This document shows, one piece after another, positions 35,140-46,000 of a DNA stretch of 64,000 bases (position 1 is the stretch's first letter; every line of letters starts with the position of its first letter). Where the stretch lies: NCBI GenBank assembly GCA_947044365.1, contig OX345640.1, forward strand, positions 6,560,001-6,624,000. The letters are read 5' to 3'. The notes under the pieces are model-generated. The model searched no databases and had not been told where the DNA came from. It worked only from the letters and a program-made list of their open reading frames with translations. This DNA is from Petrosia ficiformis. Taxonomy: Eukaryota > Porifera > Demospongiae > Haplosclerida > Petrosiidae. A program made the position numbers and the translations under genes.

Positions 35140-38100
35140 ATGAACCATACTACACTAGGAGCAGTGGAACCATTTAATCCAGACACAGATGAGTGGCTTT
35201 CTTATGAAGAACGCTTGGAACAATTCTTTCTAGCAAATGAGATAGCTGACGAACAGAAGAAAATCGCAGTTTTCCTGACTGTGATAGGCACTAAGACGTA
35301 TACATTATTGAGGAACCTAGTAGCACCAGAGAAACCTGCATCAAAAACGTATACAGAATTAGTGGCGACATTAAAGGCTCATCTGAATCCGAAGCCATTG
35401 GTCATAGCCGAGAGATTCAAATTCCATCGTAGATATCAGAAAGAGGGAGAATCCATTGCTCAATACATTGCTGAACTCCGTAAACTAGCCGAACATTGTA
35501 ATTTTAAGGAATACTTACAAGAAGCCATCCGAGATAGACTCGTTTGTGGAATACAGAACGAAGCGTCTCAGAGACGTTTACTTGCAGAAGCCGACCTCAC
35601 CTTACAAAGAGCCCAAGAAATAGCTCAAGGCATGGAAGCAGCGAGCAAAGAAGCTGTAGAACTACGGGCGTCGAGCAGAACTCAGGTAGTTCATCGTACA
35701 ACCACTATTCCAGAAAGGAAGAAATCATGCTATCGTTGTGGAAGCACACGTCACACACAGGAAAAGTGTTTCTACAAAACTGCAAACTGTCATAACTGTG
35801 GTAAACAAGGCCACATAGCGAAGGTGTGTAAAGCACAAAAACGTGAAAAGAAGCAAGGCTATCAAGAGACAAAGATACCAGAGAGGAAGCGGACAAACAA
35901 ATATGTAAAACAGGAAGAACTTCCAGAAGACATAGAGGAGAATGAAACATGGGAAGTCTTTGCTATCAAGACAGTACAGGACAGACAAGAGCCAGAAATT
36001 GAACTGGAGCTATACCTAAATGGGAGCAGAATAATAATGGAACTTGACACAGGAGCATCAATTAGCATCATCTCAGAGGAAACTTGGAGAACAAGGTTAC
36101 CAAAAGTGAAGCTGGAGAAATCCAAAATTATATTGAAGACCTATACTGGTGAACCCATGAAGGTACTGGGAGAAACAGAAGTCTCTGTTAAATATAATAA
36201 TCAAGAAGCCAAACTACCATTAGTAGTAGTAAAAGGGAGAGGACCCTCGTTGTTGGGTCGCAATTGGCTCAAAGTAATACAGTTAGACTGGAGAAGCATA
36301 AAGTACATCCCTACAGAACTAGAATCATTATTATACAAATACGGCGAATTATTCAAGGAGGAACTCGGTACAATGAGAGGTGTCAATGCTAAGCTGTCAG
36401 TGAAACAAGATGTAATACCTAAATTCTGTCGTGCTCGACCAGTACCATACGCAATACGGGAGGCCATCGAAAAAGACCTGTTCCGAATGCAACAACTGGG
36501 AGTAATCGAGAAGGTTAGCTACAGTGACTGGGCTACGCCAGTTGTTCCAGTACCAAAACCAGATGGTTCTGTGAGACTGTGTGGCGACTTTAAAGTCACA
36601 GTGAATCCAGTATTACAGGTGGACCAATATCCAATTCCTCGACCAGAAGACCTTTTAACTGCCTTAACCGGAGGGCAGAAGTTTTCCAAATTAGATCTCA
36701 GCCAAGCATACCAACAGATGATACTGGAGCCAGAACATCGGAAGTTTACTACCATAAACACACATCAAGGCCTTTATCAGTATACAAGGTTACCATTTGG
36801 TATCGCGTCAGCCCCAGCTATTTTTCAACAAGCTATGGAGAAGATTTTACAAGGCTTACCAAAGGTAGTATGCTATCTTGATGATGTACTAGTTACAGGA
36901 AGCAGTGACCGGGAACATATCACTAATCTGGAAGAAGTTTTCAGGAGATTGAAGGAGCGAGGACTACGATTAAAGAAAAGCAAGTGCTCTTTCATGAAGC
37001 CCTCTGTTCAATACCTAGGATATCTGGTAGATGCTGAAGGAATACACACTTCACCAGAGAAAGTGTCAGCAATTGTCGAAGCTCCAAGACCAGCAAACCA
37101 GCAACAACTAAGAGCATTCCTTGGACTAGTGAACTACTATGGGAAATTTTTGCCATCATTATCCACTACAACCTATCCATTGAACTGTCTCCTACACAAA
37201 AATATCAAGTGGGAATGGACTGGAAAATGTGCAGAATCATTTAAGAAGCTGAAGGAGCAATTGTCCTCTAAATTAGTGTTGGTACATTATGACTCAAAAC
37301 TTCCACTCAGAATGGCTTGTGACGCCTCATCATATGGTGTTGGTGCTGTGATTGCTCATGTCATGCCTGATGGTTCAGAGAAACCAGTTGCTTATGCTTC
37401 GAGAACACTCTCAAAATCTGAAAAGAGCTATGCCCACATTGAAAAGGAAGCCCTTGCTATTATATTTGGAATAAAGAAATTTCATCGATATATTTATGGC
37501 CGAAAGTTCACGCTAATTACGGACCATAAACCTCTCACCACTATACTTAGCCCAAAAGCCAGTCTACCAGCCTTAGCTGCAGCTAGAATACAACGATGGG
37601 CGATCATCCTTTCAGCTTACTGTTATGAAATTGAATTCCGTTCCACTCAAGAGCACTCGAATGCAGATGGATTGTCACGCCTTCCATTAGAGACCACAAA
37701 TGCTTTTGAGGAATCCCCTACAGCCTCGTTGTTTAACATTCATCAGATTGGGACATTGCCAGTACATCCAGAACAGTTACGACTAGAAACAGCTCGTGAC
37801 CACATATTGTCTAAGGTATTAAGGTATACACTGAATGGATGGCCAACAAGAGTAGAAGCCAACATACAACCATATTTCATCCGCAGAAATGAGATCACAG
37901 TGGAAGCTGGATGTTTAATGTGGGGAATAAAAGTGATAGTTCCTGTGAAATTACAGAGATGGGTAATAAAAGAATTGCATACTGGACACCCAGGTATAGT
38001 AAAGATGAAATCCTTAGCCAGAATTCATGTGTGGTGGCCAGGAATAAATCAGAACATTGAACAACTAGTGAAAAATTGCCCATCATGTCAACAGTTTAGG

Positions 38101-38775
38101 AACAGACCTCCACCAACTACACTGCACCCATGGACTTGGCCAGTTAGACCATGGCATCGAGTACACATAGATTACGCAGGTCCATTTTTAGGAAGATATT
38201 TCCTGATTTTGGTGGACGCGCATTCCAAATGGCCGGAAGTAGTACCCATGAATTCAACTACTACTGAAAAAACCATCACAGAACTACGAAAAATATTTTC
38301 CATACATGGATTGCCTGAGCAATTAGTCTCAGACAATGGTGCTCAATTTACATCAGAAGAGTTTGAAAGATTCCTGAAGTCCAATGGAATTAAACATATC
38401 AGATCAGCCCCTTACCATCCCGCAACAAACGGAGAAGCAGAACGGTTTGTACAAACTTTTAAACACGCCTTGAAAACCTCTGCATCTGATGACGGATCTC
38501 TAGAAACAAAACTGGCAAGATTTTTGTTGACTTATAGAAGTACACCTAATTCGACAACAAATGTTTCACCATCAGAACTGTTATTTCACCGCCGAATTCG
38601 AACTAGACTTGATATTTTATCTCCAAATCTATTCTCTAATGTCACAGACAAACAGACCAGGCAGAAATATTATCATGATAGGAAAAGTAAACAACGAGAA
38701 TTTGAGATAGATCAGACTGTTCTAGTTGAAAATCCAGGAAAAGATCCCAAATGGTTAACTGGAATAATTTTTTGA
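35140..38775 (+). CDS. gag-pol: Ty3/gypsy Gag-Pol polyprotein, single frame, 3'-truncated
   Basis: One frame of about 1211 residues from ATG at 35140. In order: Gag core (PFNPDTDEWLSYEERLEQFF), two zinc knuckles of the CxxCx4HxxxC type (about 197-230), aspartic protease (DTGAS at 303), reverse transcriptase (YLDD at 579), RNase H (first Asp of DASSYGVGA at 728), integrase zinc finger (His-His-Cys-Cys, about 947-983), and integrase core Asp 1011, Asp 1065, Glu 1101. All catalytic residues are present and no frameshift separates gag from pol. The frame stops soon after the core (KWLTGIIF), directly at the 82 bp flanking repeat, so the integrase C-terminus end and 3' LTR are missing. A recent but defective insertion. 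Confidence 0.97.
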   Translation: MNHTTLGAVEPFNPDTDEWLSYEERLEQFFLANEIADEQKKIAVFLTVIGTKTYTLLRNLVAPEKPASKTYTELVATLKAHLNPKPLVIAERFKFHRRYQKEGESIAQYIAELRKLAEHCNFKEYLQEAIRDRLVCGIQNEASQRRLLAEADLTLQRAQEIAQGMEAASKEAVELRASSRTQVVHRTTTIPERKKSCYRCGSTRHTQEKCFYKTANCHNCGKQGHIAKVCKAQKREKKQGYQETKIPERKRTNKYVKQEELPEDIEENETWEVFAIKTVQDRQEPEIELELYLNGSRIIMELDTGASISIISEETWRTRLPKVKLEKSKIILKTYTGEPMKVLGETEVSVKYNNQEAKLPLVVVKGRGPSLLGRNWLKVIQLDWRSIKYIPTELESLLYKYGELFKEELGTMRGVNAKLSVKQDVIPKFCRARPVPYAIREAIEKDLFRMQQLGVIEKVSYSDWATPVVPVPKPDGSVRLCGDFKVTVNPVLQVDQYPIPRPEDLLTALTGGQKFSKLDLSQAYQQMILEPEHRKFTTINTHQGLYQYTRLPFGIASAPAIFQQAMEKILQGLPKVVCYLDDVLVTGSSDREHITNLEEVFRRLKERGLRLKKSKCSFMKPSVQYLGYLVDAEGIHTSPEKVSAIVEAPRPANQQQLRAFLGLVNYYGKFLPSLSTTTYPLNCLLHKNIKWEWTGKCAESFKKLKEQLSSKLVLVHYDSKLPLRMACDASSYGVGAVIAHVMPDGSEKPVAYASRTLSKSEKSYAHIEKEALAIIFGIKKFHRYIYGRKFTLITDHKPLTTILSPKASLPALAAARIQRWAIILSAYCYEIEFRSTQEHSNADGLSRLPLETTNAFEESPTASLFNIHQIGTLPVHPEQLRLETARDHILSKVLRYTLNGWPTRVEANIQPYFIRRNEITVEAGCLMWGIKVIVPVKLQRWVIKELHTGHPGIVKMKSLARIHVWWPGINQNIEQLVKNCPSCQQFRNRPPPTTLHPWTWPVRPWHRVHIDYAGPFLGRYFLILVDAHSKWPEVVPMNSTTTEKTITELRKIFSIHGLPEQLVSDNGAQFTSEEFERFLKSNGIKHIRSAPYHPATNGEAERFVQTFKHALKTSASDDGSLETKLARFLLTYRSTPNSTTNVSPSELLFHRRIRTRLDILSPNLFSNVTDKQTRQKYYHDRKSKQREFEIDQTVLVENPGKDPKWLTGIIF

Positions 38776-38778
38776 AAC

Positions 38779-38860
38779 TATTAGATGGATAGATAGATGT
38801 ATAAATAGATAGATAGTTATGTAGGATTTTCGATATAGAACTGTTACATGTATATAGGTA
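38779..38860. repeat. 82 bp direct repeat right of the Ty3/gypsy element
   Basis: Second copy of 34811..34892; sequence then continues as in block 1 (GCAGTTAGGTACAGG...). Confidence 0.9.
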
Positions 38861-39080
38861 TGCAGTTAGGTACAGGTATATACATATATAGCTATTAATA
38901 CATATGTAGATAGATAGATAAATTGTGTAGAACGATGTAGATGTACTAGAATTAAAAAAAAGCATGTCAATGAGGCTAGACAAGCTCCATTTATGAATGA
39001 TATCAAGAAACCATAATAGTAATATGATGTGATGTACTGAACTTTTCAGGTTGCTTAAAACGTATCTATGTAGTTACAAC

Positions 39081-39241
39081 CAGGGGTGTGGATATAACCA
39101 GTCATGCAGGACAATGTCCGATAAATCTGTGAATGTCTGGTAAATTGAAACTAAACTATATACAAAGATATGAGGAGCAGGACGAGTGGGCTAAAAGAGG
39201 CCAAAATGTCCGGTAATTGGCTCACTTTTTCCACACCCCTG
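39081..39241. mobile_element. hAT-type MITE, 161 bp, with empty site in block 1
   Basis: Ends CAGGGGTGTGGA / TCCACACCCCTG are inverted, with GTTACAAC duplicated on both sides. Block 1 has the uninterrupted site (CAGTTACAACCAAGG near 3152). CAG-starting ends and an 8 bp duplication identify hAT. Confidence 0.93.
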
Positions 39242-40041
39242 GTTACAACTAAGGTAATTGACCAATCAAATTTGAGTATCACATGAATAAGTAGATTTTA
39301 TTGGTCTGGGAACTGGGACAAGAATATCAAGCAACCTGAAAAGCACGGTATAACTTATTGTTTATTTTTAATTTGTTTTAGTTTTTTTTTTGTGTATTAC
39401 CTTGTTACTATGGTAACATCAGCACAGTTGATTACTGTATAATAATAATCATTGCATTGTTCAATAACTACCTCATTGTTGCTATGGTAATATGAATACA
39501 TAATTAAGTATTTTTAAATGACTAGGTAATAGTAGGTATGTATGATGAGAGAATAAAGGAGAGACACCAGCTGGGATTTGAACTCAAGACCTTCACTATC
39601 ATCTGAGCTACTGGAGCCAGGTTGAAGAAGAGCACTTCATAGACAATGTAGACACTTAGGTCAGGCAAATTCAGCTGTGTGTCTCTTTCTATTGGTAGTT
39701 CACTAGTGTAATACCACAGTTGCTATGCATGTTCCATCAGAACTTCTTTCAAGGTCGACCAGTAAGACCAATTCCTCTAAACTGTTGTGGGTGCAATATC
39801 GCAAACTAGCTGGCCTCAAAGACCTTCTGATTACTAGTCATATGCTCTATCATCTGGCAAAAATAATGGGAGGTTCCTTTCATTTGCAATTATGTGTAGT
39901 GAGTGAATGTAATTAGATGTAAGCATTCATTATTTTTAAAATTTAAATGAAAGAATAGGAAATACTAGTTGTACTTTAAAAATTACTAATACAAAATTAA
40001 CAGTTAAATTATGAAGTGTACATATTAATTGTCATAGTTAC

Positions 40042-43000
40042 TTAGTCTGTGCTTCTGGTTTGTTTGTTTGCATGTGCTTCAAGTATTTCAATTACCCCTT
40101 GTGTATTAAAATAATCTCGATTTTCGTGTGCCAGGTCTAATGGTGATCTTCCAAACTGTGTGGATGTTATACAATAATAATTATTATAACAAATTTAATA
40201 ATCATGGTTGTCAACTGATTTTGTCATAAACTATTAGTTGTTAATAAAATAAGACAAATGAGGAAGTAGTTGAGATATTAAATAAAGTAATTAATAATAA
40301 ATTATTATAATAACACATTTGATAGCCTCAACAAGAAACATGTAATGATGTATAATTACTATGAGATAATAATTATAAATAAATTGTTTCTTATTCTCAA
40401 CTCATAAAACATTTACTTACAATATCTTTTGCAAAGATATCACCTCCATGTGATATCAATGTCTTTACAACATCAGTATGACCATGTTCAGATGCATCAT
40501 GTAATGGAGTTCTACCATACTGTATAATGAAGTAAATTAGTCATCATAATAATAATTCATTTTTATAATAGTTTCCATTTTTTATTAAAATGTTCACATG
40601 TTCACTCAACAAATAAATTACATTTCTAATTTAATTGAGTATAAAATTATAATATAAATAATTATTGAGTCATATGACATGATTTATACACACAAAATAT
40701 AACCAGTACAACCAATACAACTAATACATGTACAACTAATACAATCAGTATAACTAGTAAAACTATTAAACTAGTACAATTACTACAACCAGTAGATTAT
40801 GAGCAGCAAAGACATGAATGAATATCTAACTGTATAACTTCATGTATTTTCTATTATTGTTTGTTTACACAGTTTAATATATAATATTATTATATAGGTG
40901 TGTATCGAGGGGGAGTGTTTCACCCCTTCATCACTCACTTGAATGACTCACTGCCCATTGTTTTAGCCCTACCTATGAAACCTTCTAAGGAGTAAAATCA
41001 GACAGTCTGCGTTATCACAGATGGAAGCTCTTTTCTGGCTTCTATGTTCATAAGCAACTGGTATATAAAACTAATACAACCAATACAACCAGTACAACTA
41101 ATACAACCACCCTACCTAATACAACTAGTACAACTAATACAACCAGTACAACTAATACAACCAGTACAACTAATACAACTAGTACAACAATTATATACAA
41201 CAAGTATGACTTGTACAACTAATACAATCAATGTCGATCATCATAATCAATACAACTAGTATAATGATCACATACAAGCAATACAACTATTACAACCTGT
41301 ATGACAAGTACAACTAATACAACCAGTACAACTATTATAATTATATAATACAACTAGTACAATTATTAGTACAATTGCTATAACTGTCATATATAACTAA
41401 TTCATCTTATTTCATGATTCTAAAGAATTATATATAAAATAACATAATTTTATTTCTTATTCTCACAAAATAAAATAGTACTTAAAATTTAATTATATAT
41501 TTTGCATGGATATTGGATATCTCCTTCATGTACCATTAATATATTTACAACATTATCATGACCACATTCAGATGCATCATGTAATGGAGTACTATCATAC
41601 TGAATAGTGAAGTAAATTAGTTATCATAATAATAATTTATAACAGTTCCCAATTTATTAAACACTTCACATGTTCACTGAACAAATACATTAAAGTTATG
41701 ATTTTCAATAAGTATAATAATAGAAATATTAATGAATATTAGTTATATTACATGAACTGTACATTCACACAATATATCAGTTACATTATTTATTTTGTCT
41801 GAATAATAATTTTTCTAGTACATGTTCATGAAGTAATCATTTTGTTGTAAATTTCAAGTATAAACAAGAATGTACTTACCTTATGCTTTACATTAACATG
41901 TGCACCATGTGACAATAACAATTGAACTACTTCAGAATGACCATTGCATGATGCATAGTGTAAAGGAGTTTTCATAAGCTGTAGGTATAACAAATATTAG
42001 AAAATAGAATATTCATAAATAAGTGATATAATTATAAAAGATATTTATTTAATTATTAATAGCACATGTATATAATTATATACATTGTTGAACTTTATAG
42101 TAACATAATGAATTTTATTATCTTGTAATGATTGTATTAGTTGAATATCTAGCTGTTACTATCACCAATCCTTTCATATTCAATCAATACATAGTATATA
42201 TGTTCAACCTTGATGTGTATGTATTTGTTATTTTGAAAACATGAGTTAATTACTCAGTCATGACCAGATAAGCAGAGGGTTATTGTAATCAGGTTGTATG
42301 TAAGTAAATGTGTTACTAAAATAGTCACAACAAAATCTACAAACACTAATACTGTTTAAGATAACAACAAACTTGAAATAAAATAACATTTACAAATTAT
42401 ACACAAAATATTCAAAGGCCAAATGAAACCACACTCACTATACAATAGAAACTACACTTTTAATTATAATAGTTGTGATAATTTATTGATTAATCAATAA
42501 TAACTATAATTAGGATTCTGTATCATCATTGATTACTTTACATATGAGAGTATATCTATTATTAATTATACTTATGTATGTGTCAAATATGTGTTGTTAT
42601 GTAGATGTGAATTATACTGTATCTATAGTCTTGTGTAGCCAAACCAAACCCTACAAGAAGGGTCTGGAATACTGATATTCATTTATTCATTCTGAGTACT
42701 ACTATACGTTGATGGGTAATAAGCATATATCTGTCAAGTAGTGTCATATGAGCTTGAAGTCTATGTAGACAGATAGTCACACCTATACTTGACTAATAAT
42801 TATCATGCAACAACCAAGCACTAAGAACATGTCAGAATTACAGACATTTACCATAGGGTTGGATCTGGCTACATGAGACTAGGTATAACACATGAAATTA
42901 ATAATGGGATAATATTACTATTCTGTATAGTGAAGTAAATTAGTTACCACAATATTAATTCACTATTGTAATAGTTCTTAAACACTTCACCTGCTCACAG

Positions 43001-46000
43001 GACTAATAAATTGAGAATATATTCCAATGCAATTTACTCACACATAATATAATGTAGAGTTAATTTTGTTTTAATACTAAGCATAATAATTATTCGTAGT
43101 ATATGAGAACATTTTTTTGGTAATTACCAAATAAATGATATAATATTAAAGTTACTTACACTTGTCTTTGCGTTAGCATTTGCTCTGTGTGATAGTAACA
43201 GTGTAACTATTTGAGAATGACCATCTCGAGAAGCGTAGTGTAGTGGGGTCCACTTATCCTGTGGGTATAACAAGTTAATTATACATAGCACACTACCATA
43301 CATGTATTGATATTTGATTTGTTATTTGGAATGTTTAAGTTGCCTAGTAATTAACACCCTCACATCATTACATAGGGAGAGGATTACTGTAATCAGGTTG
43401 TGTGTAAGTAAATAAATAAATGTGTTACTATAACAATAACTACAAACACTAGTGATGTGTTTAATATAACAATATATATGAAATGAAATAACAAGTAAAG
43501 CATGTTATGTAAGGACTTTTGATTCTAGAACTATAACTGTTTTAGCTAGTAACATTTGCTATCTTCAATGGATAACACTTCTGGTATATAAGTAAACACA
43601 TCAACAAATATTTCATATTGTTAGTTGGTCATTCCTATCAAGACACTATATGAAGCCTAGTGACATTGAGGTAGCGACACTTACAAATTATAACATACAC
43701 ATAATATCTAAAACCCATAAAAACCACTCCCATTATATTACAAATTCTTTGACAATTTCCTATGCATAAGGTTTAATAATAACAGCTATAGATATGGTCG
43801 CTTTACATGAGACTCAATCTATAATTATATTTATGTGAAATTTGTGTTATTATGTAGAAAATGGAAGTTGCATCATTCTTGATGTAGTCTCATGTCAGGT
43901 TCACCTCTATGTGAAGTGTCTGTATTGTTAATATTCATCTGTTCATTGTGAGTATCTGTCAAGTGGTATAAATGGAACAAATATTTGATGCTGATATCAA
44001 GGGACATATTTAGCACCATTAATTATGTTTAACACTATAAATAATTCAATCACATATCTTCCTGCTATTAACAGAGAAAACTTTTGGCATCTGCAGGTTT
44101 ATAATTATAGAGCTTAAAGTATAAGTAAGTTAGATATTCATATCCACTTGACAGATACTTATTATCAAGCAACTACTTAGAATGAACATATGAATGGTAG
44201 TATTCCAGTATTTGGCTACACTGCCAAAAATAAATCAGTAAAATAACCATTTTATTGGTTAGTACAGTTGCATGGAATATCATGAGTTAGATTGTCAATT
44301 CTCACAGAGGATGTTGTGGCTACATGCATGTATGTTACTATGACATAATGTGCACCAAGTATTGGAAGATATAAATTAAATTATGTGTTTGAGGGTTTAC
44401 AAACCTTTTTGATGGACAGATAGTATAAATTACACTACACTTTTGACATGAAATATGAGTAGAACAGCACCCTACAATTATGGTGCTTCAACTAATTGTT
44501 AAATATAATTAGTACAAAGTATCTGAAGTATAAGATGTATGTATTCCTAACAACCAATTAATTGTTAAATCGTTGCAACTGTACTAACCACTAAGTTAGA
44601 TATGACATATGAATTTAATAATGAGAATAGGTAATGAAGAATACATTAAGATAACTGTTGCTTTGTGGGTACCATTTTTAAATAATTTTATATAATTATA
44701 CCAAATTAGTGATATTACTTTGACAACTATTGAATAATCTTGTACTCAGAGGATTAATATATTAATCATAGTATGTATATAAATATGAATGATTATGTTG
44801 CATTCACTAAAAAGTGCTAAAATTACTACTCATAAAACGATAGTCATTTTAATGTACAACATGTACAAATTATTACTAAATTTACCACAATGGAATTTTT
44901 AATAAATGTGTACTGAGTAATGGGGTATATGTGGTATGTTAACATGAATGGGGATTTACAAATTAAGTAAAAGAGATCTACAAACTAATCTTGTTATATT
45001 CCTGATATGTTGACTATGTTCTTATTAATAATACATTATTATATGTAGTCATATTGTAATGGTTACTAGTATGATTATAATACAATGATACATAAATTAC
45101 ATGTAAACATGACCTACAAAATGACCAGTAGAGTTTAATACTATATATCTGGCCAAAATATAATGTAAATATTATCATTATTTAAATGATAAGAGGAGGA
45201 GTTATGAGAAGAAAATAGATTATTGAGTTTCTGCACACGAAAATGAAACTTCTCAACTCAGTAATAATTATATAATAGAGTAATTTTATTGAGCCTTAAT
45301 AACACGGTAGAGTTTTTTAAATTATCAATAACAATAATAAAATTATTATTAATAAAAACTGAACGTTTCGACCCGAAGGTCTTCTTCAGCAGTATACAAA
45401 AACAAAACCAAATAGCCTATTTATATACGGACAGATAACAAGTGATGACATCATGACAGTACAAAGAGTGAGAACAATGATGGTACAGGAATACAAAGGG
45501 TAGTACAGAAAATAACAAGGTTTGACAATGATGGTACAAGAAAAGTAAACTATGACGTGAAGGTTTAGATTAAGTCTGTGATGGTAGAATAGAGTCCCAA
45601 GACGGATTAATGTGTACTTCAGGGTCTGTATTGATGGTGTCAGAAGTACTTTTTATTAAGATAGCTTCCCTGATCTTTCTTCTTCTCCAATTTTCTTCAA
45701 CTGCTAAAACTTCACACTTGTCCCATAGAATACTGTGACCTGTAGAATGAACATGTACTGATATAGCATTGTTATGATCTCCGATCTTGATAGCTCTCTT
45801 GTGTTCACTCATCCTGATCTTGAAAGTCCTTCCGGTTTCACCTATGTAAGTTCCACCACATTCACAATGAATGGCATAAATGACCCCCGTCTTTTCAAAG
45901 GGTGGAATCGGTGTTTTGACTTGTGTCAACATATTCCCAAGTGTGCTTTTACTGGTAAAGGCAATTTTCACTGGTAGATGTTTACAAACTACATCAATAT

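Larger units (their letters stand above)
31826..40020. repeat. Segmental duplication, 3' flank of copy 2
   Basis: Matches 1..4150 in order and orientation. Additional material relative to the first block: expanded minisatellite (32517..33117), a Ty3/gypsy element (about 34893..38778) and a 161 bp hAT MITE (39081..39241). Several small deletions, for example near 33930. Confidence 0.9.
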
